From Rhodococcus sp. B50 (GTDB taxonomy: Bacteria; Actinomycetota; Actinomycetes; Mycobacteriales; Mycobacteriaceae): a stretch of DNA of 64,000 nt. Position 1 is the stretch's first letter, and each line of letters starts with the position of its first letter. Made by a program: the position numbers and the translations under genes. This document shows, piece by piece, positions 47,502-59,294 of the stretch. The notes under the pieces are model-generated. The model made no database searches and was not told where the DNA came from. It saw only the letters and a list, made by a program, of their open reading frames with translations. The stretch spans positions 806,001 through 870,000 of the forward strand of contig NZ_WPAG02000002.1 in assembly GCF_013602415.1 (NCBI RefSeq), in the 5' to 3' direction.

Positions 47502-48238
47502 TGACCGCGGCCCGCCAGCCGGCGCCGGCCGGAATGTCGATCGGGTCGGTGCTCGACCGCCTGCGTCCGGAGTTCCCGGACGTGACGATCTCAAAGATCC
47601 GGTTCCTCGAAGCCGAGGGACTGATCAGCCCGGAACGCACACCTTCGGGCTACCGACGCTTCTCGATCGCCGACTGCGAGCGTCTGCGGTACGTGCTCAC
47701 CGCGCAACGCGATCAGTACCTTCCGCTCAAGGTGATCAAGGAGCAGCTCGAGGCGATCGACCGGGGCGCCGCCACGGTGGGATCGGTCGATACCCGGATC
47801 ACCCGGCCGCGCCCGCTGGCGGTCGCCCGCGGTGAGGTTTCACCCGAGGATCTGCGCAGCGACCGTGAGATCCGGGTGAGCCGCGACGATCTGTGCACTC
47901 GCGCCGGCATCGACGCGGCCTTCCTCACCGAACTGGTGGGTGCAGGTCTGGTCAAGCCGGGGGCGGCCGGATTCTTCGATGAGGACGCGGTGCTGCTCGC
48001 CCGCACGGCGAAGGCGATGGCGGAGTTCGGCCTCGAGGTTCGGCATCTGCGGGCGTTCAAGCTCGCCGCCGACCGCGAGGCCGCGCTCGTCGCGCAGATC
48101 GCCGGTCCGATCGCGAAGGGCCGCGACGCAGGGGCGCGGCAGCGTGCCGAGGAGATGGTGCGCGAACTGGCAGCACTGTCGTTGACCTTGCACACCTGCC
48201 TGGTGAAAGCGGCGGTGCAGGGGGCACTCGACCGCTGA
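47501..48238 (+). CDS. ftsR: MerR-family regulator (FtsR/Rv1828-like)
   Basis: The 245-residue protein starts with a MerR winged helix (MSIGSVLDRLRPEFPDVTIS, FLEAEGLISPERTPSGYRRF). The effector half has DDLCTRAGIDAAFLTELVGA, a second HTH-like element, and no metal-binding cysteine set. The C. glutamicum orthologue FtsR activates ftsZ, and Rv1828 is the mycobacterial match. That role is likely but not shown here. The ATG overlaps the garA stop. Confidence 0.85.
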   Translation: MTAARQPAPAGMSIGSVLDRLRPEFPDVTISKIRFLEAEGLISPERTPSGYRRFSIADCERLRYVLTAQRDQYLPLKVIKEQLEAIDRGAATVGSVDTRITRPRPLAVARGEVSPEDLRSDREIRVSRDDLCTRAGIDAAFLTELVGAGLVKPGAAGFFDEDAVLLARTAKAMAEFGLEVRHLRAFKLAADREAALVAQIAGPIAKGRDAGARQRAEEMVRELAALSLTLHTCLVKAAVQGALDR

Positions 48239-48389
48239 GGCGACGAACTCGGCGCCGATTGCGACCAGGGGCCCACCCGTCGGGGTCGTGACCTACGGCA
48301 CCTGACGGATGCGCTGGAGGACACTAGAATTCCAGGCAGTACCTGTCGGGTGGTCCACCACCGACGAGCAGCAGGACGGAGGCATCGCG

Positions 48390-48863
48390 ATGAGCGAGAT
48401 GCGGATAGTAGGGATTCGTATCGAACAGCCGCAGAACCAGCCTGTCCTCCTGCTGCGGGAGGTCGACGGCGATCGATACCTGCCGATCTGGATCGGTCAG
48501 AACGAAGCGACCGCCATCGCCCTCGAACAGCAGGGGGTCGAACCGGCACGGCCACTGACCCACGACCTGATCAAGAACCTCCTCGAGGCCTTCGGTCACA
48601 ACCTGCGCGAAGTGCGCATCGTCGACCTGCGCGAAGGGACGTTCTACGCGGATCTGATCTTCGACGGAGGAATGCGCGTGTCCTGCCGGCCTTCCGACGG
48701 GGTGGCGGTAGCCTTGCGCATCGGCGCGCCGGTCCACGTCGAGGAGCAGGTGCTCACCGAAGCAGGACTGGTCATGCCGGACGAGCGGGAGGACGAGGTC
48801 GAGAAGTTCAAGGAGTTCCTCGACTCCGTCTCGCCCGACGACTTCAAGGCGACGGACGGCTGA
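48390..48863 (+). CDS. Bifunctional nuclease-family (DUF151) protein
   Basis: The 157-residue protein has VGIRIEQPQNQPVLLLREVD, LPIWIGQNEATAIALEQQGV, RPLTHDLIKNLLEAFG and ISCRP-like CRPSDGVAVALRIGAPV, which define DUF151. Plant members cleave RNA and DNA; the bacterial role is unknown. The syntenic gene is Rv1829. ACGGAGG at 48376-48382 supports the ATG at 48390. It lies between two MerR regulators. Confidence 0.88.
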   Translation: MSEMRIVGIRIEQPQNQPVLLLREVDGDRYLPIWIGQNEATAIALEQQGVEPARPLTHDLIKNLLEAFGHNLREVRIVDLREGTFYADLIFDGGMRVSCRPSDGVAVALRIGAPVHVEEQVLTEAGLVMPDEREDEVEKFKEFLDSVSPDDFKATDG

Positions 48864-49104
48864 GTGCCGTCCGTCCGTACGGCGACGAGCGTTGGCGCGC
48901 GCGTCGGCCGTAGCGGTAGTAATGTCGAACGTTGCCTTCCGGTCGGCGTGTTGCAGCCCAGCGCCCAACACCGGAGCGTACGCTGAGTTGATCCGCCAGG
49001 GATGACTCGGTGAGCCTGGGAGCGCTCGATGATCGGATGTGGTCGGGGGGATCCGCCAATCGGTCGTTGCGAGGCAGAACTGGGCGCGCGAGAGGGAGTC
49101 AGTA

Positions 49105-49731
49105 GTGCGAGATCGGACGAAGGGACAGCCACTCGGCGTCGATTCCGGCGATCGCTCGAATCCGGCGCCACGGACGAACGAGACCGACGAGATCCAGCCG
49201 GGCCTGTTTCCGGACAACTCGGTGCCCGATGAACTCGTCGGCTACCGTGTGCCCATCGCCTGCCAGATCGCGGGAATCAGTTACCGCCAGCTCGACTACT
49301 GGGCCCGCACGAATCTGGTGGTCCCGTCCATCCGTGGGGCCGCCGGCTCCGGTAGCCAACGGCTGTACTCGTTCAAGGACATCCTCGTCCTCAAGATCGT
49401 CAAACGCCTGCTCGACACCGGCGTCTCGCTGCAGAACATCCGGGTGGCTGTCGATCACCTCCGCAGCCGCGGAGTGGGCGATCTCGCGAAGATCACCCTC
49501 TTCTCGGACGGCACCACCGTCTACGAATGCACGTCGCCGGAAGAGGTCGTCGATCTGCTGCAGGGCGGGCAGGGCGTCTTCGGGATCGCAGTGAGCGGCG
49601 CGATGCGCGAGCTCACCGGCAGCATCGCCGACTTCCCCGCCGAACGCGCCGACGGCGGCGGCGTCGAGGAACGCCCCGAGGACGAACTGGCGTCGCGTCG
49701 GCGCGAGCGCATCAACCGCCGCATCGGCTGA
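49105..49731 (+). CDS. MerR-family regulator (Rv1830-like)
   Basis: The 208-residue protein has a poorly conserved amino end, then a MerR HTH (YRVPIACQIAGISYRQLDYW, then ARTNLVVPSIRGAAGSGSQR) and a helix VLKIVKRLLDTGVSLQNIRV. The carboxyl end is polar and basic. GAGGGAG at 49092-49098 supports the GTG at 49105; a further upstream start at 49039 lacks one. Rv1830 is the syntenic gene. Its targets are unknown. The preceding 241 bp (48864-49104) hold no other gene. Confidence 0.85.
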   Translation: MRDRTKGQPLGVDSGDRSNPAPRTNETDEIQPGLFPDNSVPDELVGYRVPIACQIAGISYRQLDYWARTNLVVPSIRGAAGSGSQRLYSFKDILVLKIVKRLLDTGVSLQNIRVAVDHLRSRGVGDLAKITLFSDGTTVYECTSPEEVVDLLQGGQGVFGIAVSGAMRELTGSIADFPAERADGGGVEERPEDELASRRRERINRRIG

Positions 49732-49783
49732 CCGCACCGCCGATCCGCCTCCCGCCACCGGGGCCTATCCACACCTGCGGTAT

Positions 49784-49810
49784 TTCGACCCCCGCGGCGT
49801 GATCTAGAAT
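49784..49810 (+). promoter_or_regulatory. Promoter of the gcvP riboswitch transcript
   Basis: TAGAAT at 49805-49810 is a good -10, with TTCGAC at 49784-49789 as a weak -35 (15 bp apart). Transcription would start near 49817, just before the first aptamer. Confidence 0.5.
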
Positions 49811-49827
49811 CGAAGTCGCGTCGCCAT

Positions 49828-50009
49828 CACGCGGGAGAGACCCGGACACCGAGCCGGGCGCCGAAGGAGCAGCACCTCCCCGTCAATCTCTCAGGCAACC
49901 GGGACCGCGTGAGCTCCGACGTCTCTGGAAAGCGGCGGGAGCACCCGCCCGCCCACGGGGAAAGGCTCTGGCCGGCCGAATCTCTCAGGCGCTCGCACCG
50001 CGAGCTCAC
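49828..50009 (+). promoter_or_regulatory. Tandem glycine riboswitch
   Basis: Two aptamers follow one another. The first (49828-49911) is closed by CACGCGG (49828-49834) and CCGCGTG (49905-49911) and contains GGGAGAGACCC, GCCGAAGGAGCA and ATCTCTCAGGCAACCGGGAC. The second (49911-50009) is closed by GTGAGCTC and GAGCTCAC and contains GTCTCTGGAAAGCGG, CACGGGGAAAGG and AATCTCTCAGGCGC. The duplicated TCTCTCAGGC is the glycine-aptamer signature. It lies 69 bp before gcvP and should turn expression on when glycine is abundant. The on/off mechanism is not evident, as no clear terminator follows. Confidence 0.93.
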
Positions 50010-50077
50010 GACAGAGGGGGAGGAACCACTTCGCGCGACCGCGCACGTGGACCTCGCCGACCAGCCCGGGAGCTGCG

Positions 50078-52930
<2,853 letters not shown>

Positions 52931-52936
52931 GGCTGC

Positions 52937-52968
52937 GGGTGGCCGACGGATGTTTCCGTCGGCCACCC
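52937..52968 (+). terminator. Hairpin after gcvP
   Basis: GGGTGGCCGACGGA (52937-52950) pairs perfectly with TCCGTCGGCCACCC (52955-52968) over 14 bp around TGTT. Only a short TGATCTT follows. It starts 6 bp after the gcvP stop. Confidence 0.8.
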
Positions 52969-53065
52969 TGATCTTCGAGTAAACTCCGACTTATACGGAA
53001 ACCAATAAAATCCAGAAACTGTCCCCGTTGACAACGCAACTCACCGATCCCCGAAAAGGAGGCGA

Positions 53066-54229
53066 TCAGTTCCCGGTCGTCAGCTCGAGGACGGAGATCT
53101 CCGGTGGGGTACCGACCCGCACGGGCGGTCCCCAGGCGCCGGTGCCCTGGGATGTGTAGATCTGTGTGTCGCCGAAGCGGTCGAGCCCGGTGACGGTGGG
53201 GTTGGCGAGGGAGACGAACGGCCGCAGCGGCCACATCTGGCCGCCGTGGGTGTGGCCGGACAGCTGGAGATCGACGCCGAGCTCCCGGGCTTCGTCGAGG
53301 TGCCGGGGCTGGTGCGCGGCGAGGATCACGGGGGTACCGTCCGCGATGCCGTCGAGGGCGGCGGGCATGTCGGGATGGTGGGGTTCGGTGGCGGTGTAGT
53401 CGTGGACGCCGGCGAGCGCGACGACGTCGCCGTCGCGTTCGAGGAGGACGTGTTCGTTGCGCAGGGCGCGCACACCGAGGGTCTCCCAGCGGTCGAGCCA
53501 TGACTCCGCGTCGTCGGAGTAGTACTCATGGTTGCCGCTGACTCCGTACACCCCGAGTGGGGCCTGCAGCCGCCGGAGCGGTTCGAGGTCGGAGCCGACG
53601 AGTTCGACGGTACCGTCGGCGAGGTCGCCACCGAGCACGATCAGGTCGGGTTGCTGCTCGGCGACGAGGTCGACGACGCGCTGCACGAACTCGGCGCCCC
53701 TGGCCGGACCGACGTGCAGGTCGGTGACGAGGGCGACGCGGACACCGTCGAAGCCGTCGGGCAGGTCCTGCAGGGCGACCGGCACGGTGACGATCTGCGG
53801 GCGGTCGGCCTCGACCGTGCCGTATCCGACGGCGGCGAGGGCGGCCACGACGAGCGCGGCGGTGGCGATGCGCAGGCCGCGTCGCGCGGGCGCGGCGTCG
53901 GATGTGCCGTCGTCGGGTGTCGGCCCGGATCGGCCACGTCGGACGATACGGGTGATCAGCAGGCCCACGCCGATGAGCAGGAGCCCGAGCATCAGGTACA
54001 GCACCACCGCCAGCCAGGTCCACCCGAGGAATCCGATGGGGCGGGCCCAGGCGGGGTCGAGCACGGTGCCCACCTCGGCGGCGCCGAGCGTGAGCACGAA
54101 CATCGCCACGAGGACGAGGTCGGCGGCGAGAGCGGCAGGACGCGGTAGGCCGGGTGCCCGGACGAGTCGTCGATGCAGCAGGTAGGTGAGGAGGGCGAGG
54201 AAGATCCCCACGACGAGAAGTCGGAGCAC
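53066..54229 (-). CDS. Membrane-anchored metallophosphoesterase
   Basis: The 387-residue minus-strand protein has three to four hydrophobic helices in residues 1-125, then a calcineurin-like phosphoesterase domain. Metal motifs are VALVTDLHVGPA, LIVLGGDLADG, GVSGNHEYY, AAHQPRH and LSGHTHGGQMWP, a complete set. Relatives (YkuE/YaeI type) act on lipid pyrophosphates or cyclic nucleotides; the substrate is unknown. The GTG at 54229 is the first start after the stop of the VWA gene, two bases away, so the two are probably co-translated. A much longer minus frame is a shadow of the VWA gene. Confidence 0.85.
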   Translation of the reverse strand: MLRLLVVGIFLALLTYLLHRRLVRAPGLPRPAALAADLVLVAMFVLTLGAAEVGTVLDPAWARPIGFLGWTWLAVVLYLMLGLLLIGVGLLITRIVRRGRSGPTPDDGTSDAAPARRGLRIATAALVVAALAAVGYGTVEADRPQIVTVPVALQDLPDGFDGVRVALVTDLHVGPARGAEFVQRVVDLVAEQQPDLIVLGGDLADGTVELVGSDLEPLRRLQAPLGVYGVSGNHEYYSDDAESWLDRWETLGVRALRNEHVLLERDGDVVALAGVHDYTATEPHHPDMPAALDGIADGTPVILAAHQPRHLDEARELGVDLQLSGHTHGGQMWPLRPFVSLANPTVTGLDRFGDTQIYTSQGTGAWGPPVRVGTPPEISVLELTTGN

Positions 54230-54231
54230 GG

Positions 54232-55962
54232 TCAGGACGTCAACTTTCGGAGGAGGTCGGTGAGATCGGCCGGGTCGGTGGTGTCGAGGACGGTGAGGCT
54301 GCCGTCGGTCGCCTCGACGGCCTGCTCGAGGGTGGGGTCGGTGCGATCGCCGAGGACGACGACGTCGATCCGCACGGGGGTGTCGGGGGACGAGAGTTCG
54401 TCGATCGCGGCGAGCAGGTCGCGGGCGGCCGCGTCGTCGGGGTCGTCGCTGTCGACGACGGCGAGCACGGAGTTCGGTCGGGTCGGATCGTAATTGTCCA
54501 CGGCGTCGCGATAGGCGGCGGTGAGGGTGGCGTAGACAGGTTCGTCGTCGACGAGGTCGATGTCGTCGAGCACCGAGGACATCGCCGCGCGCTTGGCGTC
54601 GGTGAGTCCGTCGCGGATGACGGCGACGCGGTGCCCGCTGGGAGTGTCGGCGAAGACGTACATGCCCATCACCGAGTTGATGGAGGCGCGTCGCATGGCC
54701 TCGCGCACGGCGCCGGCGGTGGCGCCGAGCCGCGTGCCGTCCCCGGCGGGGGCGCCCATGGAGGTGGAGGTGTCGACCACCATCGTGACCTTGCGTGGGG
54801 ACACCGGGGCGAGACGCAGGGCGACGAGGACGTCGTCGACGGTGGGGGCGGCCGGGGCGAGGGCGGTCTCGACGCGGGGCAGCGGCAGTTCCCCGGCGGG
54901 TTCCGGGGTGGCGTCGGCGGTGCGGAAGCCGTGCGCGGTGAGGGTGTCGGCCTGTTCGGGGCGGCGGGCGTAGTCGGTGAACTCTGCGGCCGCGCGGGCG
55001 AGGGTCTCGTCCACCCAGGGAGCATCGACGACGGCGGTGGGGAAATCGACCACGGGTGCGGCGCCGATGGGCAGGTGACCGGTGAGTCCGCGGATCTGTC
55101 CGTCGGTGAGGGCGCGGTGCAGTTGCTGCTCGATGACGGGCACGGCGTGGACGGGGGCCTCGGTGTCGGGGTCGGCGCCGAGTGCGGTAAGGGTGTCGGC
55201 GGTGGTGCCGATCGCGCCGAGGGTGTCGGCGCCGAGCGCGAGGGTGCTCACGGCGGTGATGGCGGCGGGGGTGGCGGCCTGTTCGAGGGTGACCGGACCG
55301 GCGCCGATGCCGGTGGTGGCGGCGGTGACCGCTTCGAGGGCGAGGGTGGTGGCGTGGGTCTCGGTGCCGGTGGGCAGGGCGAGGCCGAGGGCGCCCCAGA
55401 TGTCGAGTCCGCTCTCGCGCATGGCGACCGGGTCGTTCTGGAGTCGGGGCAGGTCCTGCCAGCGGACGGTGGCGGTGGTGAGGGCACGACCGAGGTCGGT
55501 GGGGACGGCGAGCACGACCGGGGAGGTGGCGAGGGAGCGGGGTGTGCCGTCGACGGCGTCGGAGGCGCGGGCGCTCATGCGGCTGTCGAGGGGCACCCAC
55601 AGGGCGGGTTCGGGGGCGAGGACCGGGTCCCAGTTGCCGGTGGCGAGGGTGTCGGCGGCGACGAGGCTGTCGACGGAGGTGATCTCGGTGGTGACGCAGC
55701 GGTCGCGGATGACGCGGACGCCGTCGTCGGTCCAGCGGTCGGCGAGTTCGGTGAGGGCGGGGGCGATGAGGGGGTCGGCGGCGATGTTCAGGACGGTGTC
55801 GCCTTCGACGCAGGTTTCGGCGGCGGCGGTGGCCTGGTTGTCGATGTTGTCGCGGAGGCGGAACCAGCCGAGGACGGCGAGGAGAGCGAGTACTACGCCT
55901 ACGGCGACCACGATGACGCTCGTGCTGATTCCTCGTCGTCCGTTGCCGCGATGTCGCCCCAC
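54232..55962 (-). CDS. Membrane-anchored protein with substrate-binding and VWA domains
   Basis: The 576-residue protein has one amino-terminal transmembrane helix (residues 13-33, STSVIVVAVGVVLALLAVLG), a periplasmic-binding-protein-like region (about 50-370, VLNIAADPLIAPALTELADR), and a carboxyl von Willebrand A domain with the MIDAS motif MVVDTSTSMGAP and a later VLAVVDSDDPDD. The syntenic gene is Rv1836c. Such proteins sit outside the membrane; ligand and partners are unknown. The GTG at 55962 is the start. It is translationally close to the metallophosphoesterase gene downstream. Confidence 0.82.
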   Translation of the reverse strand: MGRHRGNGRRGISTSVIVVAVGVVLALLAVLGWFRLRDNIDNQATAAAETCVEGDTVLNIAADPLIAPALTELADRWTDDGVRVIRDRCVTTEITSVDSLVAADTLATGNWDPVLAPEPALWVPLDSRMSARASDAVDGTPRSLATSPVVLAVPTDLGRALTTATVRWQDLPRLQNDPVAMRESGLDIWGALGLALPTGTETHATTLALEAVTAATTGIGAGPVTLEQAATPAAITAVSTLALGADTLGAIGTTADTLTALGADPDTEAPVHAVPVIEQQLHRALTDGQIRGLTGHLPIGAAPVVDFPTAVVDAPWVDETLARAAAEFTDYARRPEQADTLTAHGFRTADATPEPAGELPLPRVETALAPAAPTVDDVLVALRLAPVSPRKVTMVVDTSTSMGAPAGDGTRLGATAGAVREAMRRASINSVMGMYVFADTPSGHRVAVIRDGLTDAKRAAMSSVLDDIDLVDDEPVYATLTAAYRDAVDNYDPTRPNSVLAVVDSDDPDDAAARDLLAAIDELSSPDTPVRIDVVVLGDRTDPTLEQAVEATDGSLTVLDTTDPADLTDLLRKLTS

Positions 55963-56058
55963 GTCGTGTCCGCCTCGTTTCGTTCGTCGATCCGATCGTC
56001 GAGTCTAGTGAGGGGCGGAGTGTGATCCGGCTCCGCCGCGCGGTGCGGGGACGGGCAA

Positions 56059-56085
56059 GGCCCCGATCCGGTGCGGATCGGGGCC
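56059..56085 (-). terminator. Hairpin after glcB
   Basis: On the minus strand GGCCCCGATCC pairs perfectly with GGATCGGGGCC over 11 bp around a five-base loop, followed by TTGCCCG. It lies about 20 bp beyond the glcB stop codon and before the VWA gene. Confidence 0.7.
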
Positions 56086-56105
56086 CTGTGGGTCGGTGGT
56101 GCGGG

Positions 56106-58289
56106 TCAGGCGTACTTGGCCTTGTACTCGCGGCGACGGCGGTGCAGGATCGGCTCGGTGTAGCCGCTGGGTTGCGTGGTGCCTTCGAGGATGAGTTCCT
56201 TGGCGGCCTGGAAGGCGATGCTGTCGTCGAAGTTCGGGGCGAGGGGCCGGTAGCCGGGATCGCCGTCGTTCTGCCGGTCGACGACGGGGGCCATGCGCTC
56301 GAGGGAGGCGACGACGTCGTCGGCGGTGACGACGTCGTGGCGGATCCAGTTGGCGAGGAGCTGGCTGGAGATGCGCAGAGTGGCGCGGTCCTCCATGAGG
56401 GCGATGTCGTGGATGTCGGGGACCTTCGAGCAGCCGACGCCGGCGTCGATCCAGCGCACGACGTAGCCGAGGATGGACTGGCAGTTGTTGTCGAGTTCTT
56501 CGCGCTTCTCGTCGTCGGTCCAGTTCGGGTTCTCGGCGAGGGGGATGGTGAGGATGTCGTCGACGGTCGCGCGGCTGGTGCCCTTCAGCTGGTCCTGGAC
56601 GGCGAAGACGTCGACCTCGTGGTAGTGGGTGGCGTGCAGGGTGGCGCCGGTGGGTGAGGGCACCCAGGCGGTGTTGGCGCCGGCCTTGGGCTGGCCGATC
56701 TTCTGCTCGACCATGTCGCGCATGAGGTCGGTCATGGCCCACATGCCCTTGCCGATCTGGGCCTTGCCCTGCAGGCCGCAGGCCAGGCCGGTGTCGACGT
56801 TCCAGTCCTCGTAGGCGGTGATCCAGCGCTGCTGCTTCATGGCGGCCTTGCGGACGACCGGTCCGGCCTCCATGGAGGTGTGGATCTCGTCGCCGGTGCG
56901 GTCGAGGAAGCCGGTGTTGATGAACACCACGCGGTCGGCGGCGGCTTGGATGCAGGCGGCGAGGTTGACGGTGGTGCGTCGCTCCTCGTCCATGATGCCG
57001 ACCTTGAGGGTGTTGGTGGGCAGGGAGAGGACGTCTTCGACGCGGCCGAACAGTTCGGTGGTGAAGGCGGATTCCTCGGGGCCGTGCTGCTTGGGCTTGA
57101 CGATGTAGATCGAGCCGGTGCGGCTGTTGGTGAGGGGTCCGTGGGCGTCGTCGGTGTGCAGGCCGTGGATGGCGCACAGGCTGGTGATCAGCGCGTCGAG
57201 GATGCCTTCGGGGACCTCGTTGCCGTCGCGGTCGAGGACGGCGGGGTTGGTCATGAGGTGTCCGACGTTGCGGACGAACAGCAGGGAGCGGCCGTGCAGT
57301 TCGAGGTCGCTGCCGTCGAGGGCGGTGTAGACGCGGTTGGGGTTGAGCGTGCGGGTGAGGGTTTTGCCGCCCTTGGTGAAGGATTCGGACAGGTCGCCGC
57401 GGTTGAGGCCGAGCCAGTTGCGGTAGCCGATGACCTTGTCGTCGGCGTCGACGGCGGCGACCGAATCCTCGAAGTCCATGATGGTGGTGACGGCGGATTC
57501 GAGGACGACGTCCTTGACGCCGGCGGCGTCGGTGCTGCCGATGGGCGACTCGGGGTCGATCCGGATCTCGATGTGCAGGCCGTGGTTGCGCAGCAGCACC
57601 GAGGTGGGGGCGTTCTTGTCGCCGAGGTAGCCGACGAGCTTGTCGGGCTGGGCGAGGCCGGTGACGGTGCCGTCTGCGAGGGTGACCTGCAGTTCGGTTC
57701 CGTCGATGCGGTAGCCGGTGGAGGCGGCGTGCGTGCCCTGGGCGAGGGGGGCGGCCTTGTCGAGGAAGTCGCGGGCCCAGGCGATGACCTTGTCGCCGCG
57801 GACCTTGTTGTAGCCGGCGGTCTTCTCGGCGCCGCCCTCTTCGGGGATGACGTCGGTGCCGTAGAGCGCGTCGTAGAGCGATCCCCAGCGCGCGTTGGAG
57901 GCGTTGAGCGCGAAGCGGGCGTTGAGCACGGGCACGACGAGCTGCGGGCCGGCGGTTTCGGCGATCTCGGCGTCGACGTTCTCGGTGCCGATCGTGAACG
58001 GCTCGGGCTGCGGGACGAGGTAGCCGATTTCCTCGAGGAAGGACTTGTAGGCGGCCGGGTCGTGGGGCTGTCCGGCGCGGTCGCGGTGCCAGTCGTCGAT
58101 CCGGGTCTGGAGTTCGTCGCGCTTGGCGAGCAGTGCCCGGTTCTTGGGGGCGAGGTCGTGGACGATCTTGTCGGCTCCCGCCCAGAAGGTGTCCGCGTCG
58201 ACCCCGCTGCCGGGGATGGCCTCGTTGTTGACGAAGTCGTAGAGAACCTGCGCGATCTGGAGTCCGCCGACCTGCACGCGTTCTGTCAT
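56106..58289 (-). CDS. glcB: Malate synthase G
   Basis: GlcB condenses glyoxylate and acetyl-CoA to malate, the second step of the glyoxylate shunt, used on acetate, fatty acids or glycolate. The 727-residue protein matches mycobacterial GlcB along its length ([90 protein letters not shown]). The ATG at 58289 follows GAGGGTG on the minus strand; a GTG three codons earlier is possible. No aceA is in the window. Confidence 0.97.
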   Translation of the reverse strand: MTERVQVGGLQIAQVLYDFVNNEAIPGSGVDADTFWAGADKIVHDLAPKNRALLAKRDELQTRIDDWHRDRAGQPHDPAAYKSFLEEIGYLVPQPEPFTIGTENVDAEIAETAGPQLVVPVLNARFALNASNARWGSLYDALYGTDVIPEEGGAEKTAGYNKVRGDKVIAWARDFLDKAAPLAQGTHAASTGYRIDGTELQVTLADGTVTGLAQPDKLVGYLGDKNAPTSVLLRNHGLHIEIRIDPESPIGSTDAAGVKDVVLESAVTTIMDFEDSVAAVDADDKVIGYRNWLGLNRGDLSESFTKGGKTLTRTLNPNRVYTALDGSDLELHGRSLLFVRNVGHLMTNPAVLDRDGNEVPEGILDALITSLCAIHGLHTDDAHGPLTNSRTGSIYIVKPKQHGPEESAFTTELFGRVEDVLSLPTNTLKVGIMDEERRTTVNLAACIQAAADRVVFINTGFLDRTGDEIHTSMEAGPVVRKAAMKQQRWITAYEDWNVDTGLACGLQGKAQIGKGMWAMTDLMRDMVEQKIGQPKAGANTAWVPSPTGATLHATHYHEVDVFAVQDQLKGTSRATVDDILTIPLAENPNWTDDEKREELDNNCQSILGYVVRWIDAGVGCSKVPDIHDIALMEDRATLRISSQLLANWIRHDVVTADDVVASLERMAPVVDRQNDGDPGYRPLAPNFDDSIAFQAAKELILEGTTQPSGYTEPILHRRRREYKAKYA

Positions 58290-58312
58290 CACCCTCACTC
58301 TTTCCGGTTGCG

Positions 58313-58355
58313 GTGCGGCCGGAAACGTCCCGGCCGCACGGAATCGTCGATTATG
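58313..58355 (-). promoter_or_regulatory. glcB leader: -10 element and hairpin
   Basis: On the minus strand CATAAT (58355-58350) is a -10 candidate that abuts the stop codon of the upstream gene. It is followed by a perfect 10-bp hairpin GTGCGGCCGG/CCGGCCGCAC (58339-58330 with 58322-58313). The hairpin may be the terminator of the upstream gene or part of the glcB leader. Confidence 0.45.
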
Positions 58356-59294
58356 TTACCCGCCAGTATTTTCGGGCGCAGTGGTTCTGTGCGCCTGTAG
58401 GGCGGTACATCGATTCACCAGCTCTTCTCTCAGAGCTGCGGCGCGACGGGTGAGCGCCGACTGCTCGCGGACGTACTGTGCGCGTCCGGCGGCAGTCTCG
58501 ATCCTGATGGGCGAGTAGCCGTAGTCCTCGAGATCATACGGGCTCGCCCGCATGTCCAACTCACGGGCTGCGGCCGCGTGTCGCAGGCACCGCACGGTCA
58601 GCTCCGAATCCGTCAGCGGCAACAACTTGTAGCACCACTTGTACAGATCCATGCCGGCGTGCAGGCAGCCCGGCTGTTCGCTGCGCATCTGCTCCTCACG
58701 GGTGGGTGCGGTGGCGTTGCGCGCGACGGCGTCGAGGGTGAAGAACCGGAACGCGTCGTAATGAGTGCATCGCAGCTGCATTGATTCCACCACCGCGTCG
58801 GTGCCGGTATGACCGAGCCGCAACGGCACCGACGAATGCCGCACCCCGTCGGCACCCGCCCGGTACACCATCGCCCATTCGTGCAGGCCGAAGCAGCCCA
58901 GCTGCGGCGGGCGGGAAGCGGTCGCGGTGAGCAGTTCCGCCACGAAGTCGACGGTGTCGGCGCGCCGCTCGAGCACCTCTCGGCCCACCCGCACCCCCGG
59001 CTCCCCGTCGATCACGACCCGCTCGTAGCCGGGATGGTCGCGATAGGCACGCACCGCGCTCGCGCCGAGCAGTACGGTGCCGTAGCCGGGATGCCAGCGC
59101 CGCAGCTGGCTCGGCCGCAGGCTGTAGTAGGTGAACAGGAAGTCGTGCACCGGATGGGTGCGACCGGCGGCGCGGCGCGCGAGATGCCCGGCGAGCAGAT
59201 CGTCCACGATGGTGTGGTGCTCGTCGCGCCGCGCGCTCCACTCGGCCTCGGTCAGGATCGGCAGGCGGTCGGTCGGGGTGAGGGAGCGGGTCAT
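58356..59294 (-). CDS. Uncharacterised protein (often labelled 3-methyladenine DNA glycosylase)
   Basis: The 312-residue protein has HPVHDFLFTYYSLRPSQLRR, WHPGYGTVLLG, CFGLHEWAMVYRAG, RHSSVPLRLG, CTHYDAFRFFT and QPGCLHAGMDLYKWCYKL. I remember relatives annotated as 3-methyladenine glycosylase, but none of the usual glycosylase motifs (helix-hairpin-helix or AAG loop) is visible, so the label is doubtful. Conserved His, Cys and aromatic residues suggest an enzyme or metal site. The ATG overlaps the stop of the upstream CNNM gene (ATGA), so they are coupled. The function is unknown. Confidence 0.7.
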   Translation of the reverse strand: MTRSLTPTDRLPILTEAEWSARRDEHHTIVDDLLAGHLARRAAGRTHPVHDFLFTYYSLRPSQLRRWHPGYGTVLLGASAVRAYRDHPGYERVVIDGEPGVRVGREVLERRADTVDFVAELLTATASRPPQLGCFGLHEWAMVYRAGADGVRHSSVPLRLGHTGTDAVVESMQLRCTHYDAFRFFTLDAVARNATAPTREEQMRSEQPGCLHAGMDLYKWCYKLLPLTDSELTVRCLRHAAAARELDMRASPYDLEDYGYSPIRIETAAGRAQYVREQSALTRRAAALREELVNRCTALQAHRTTAPENTGG

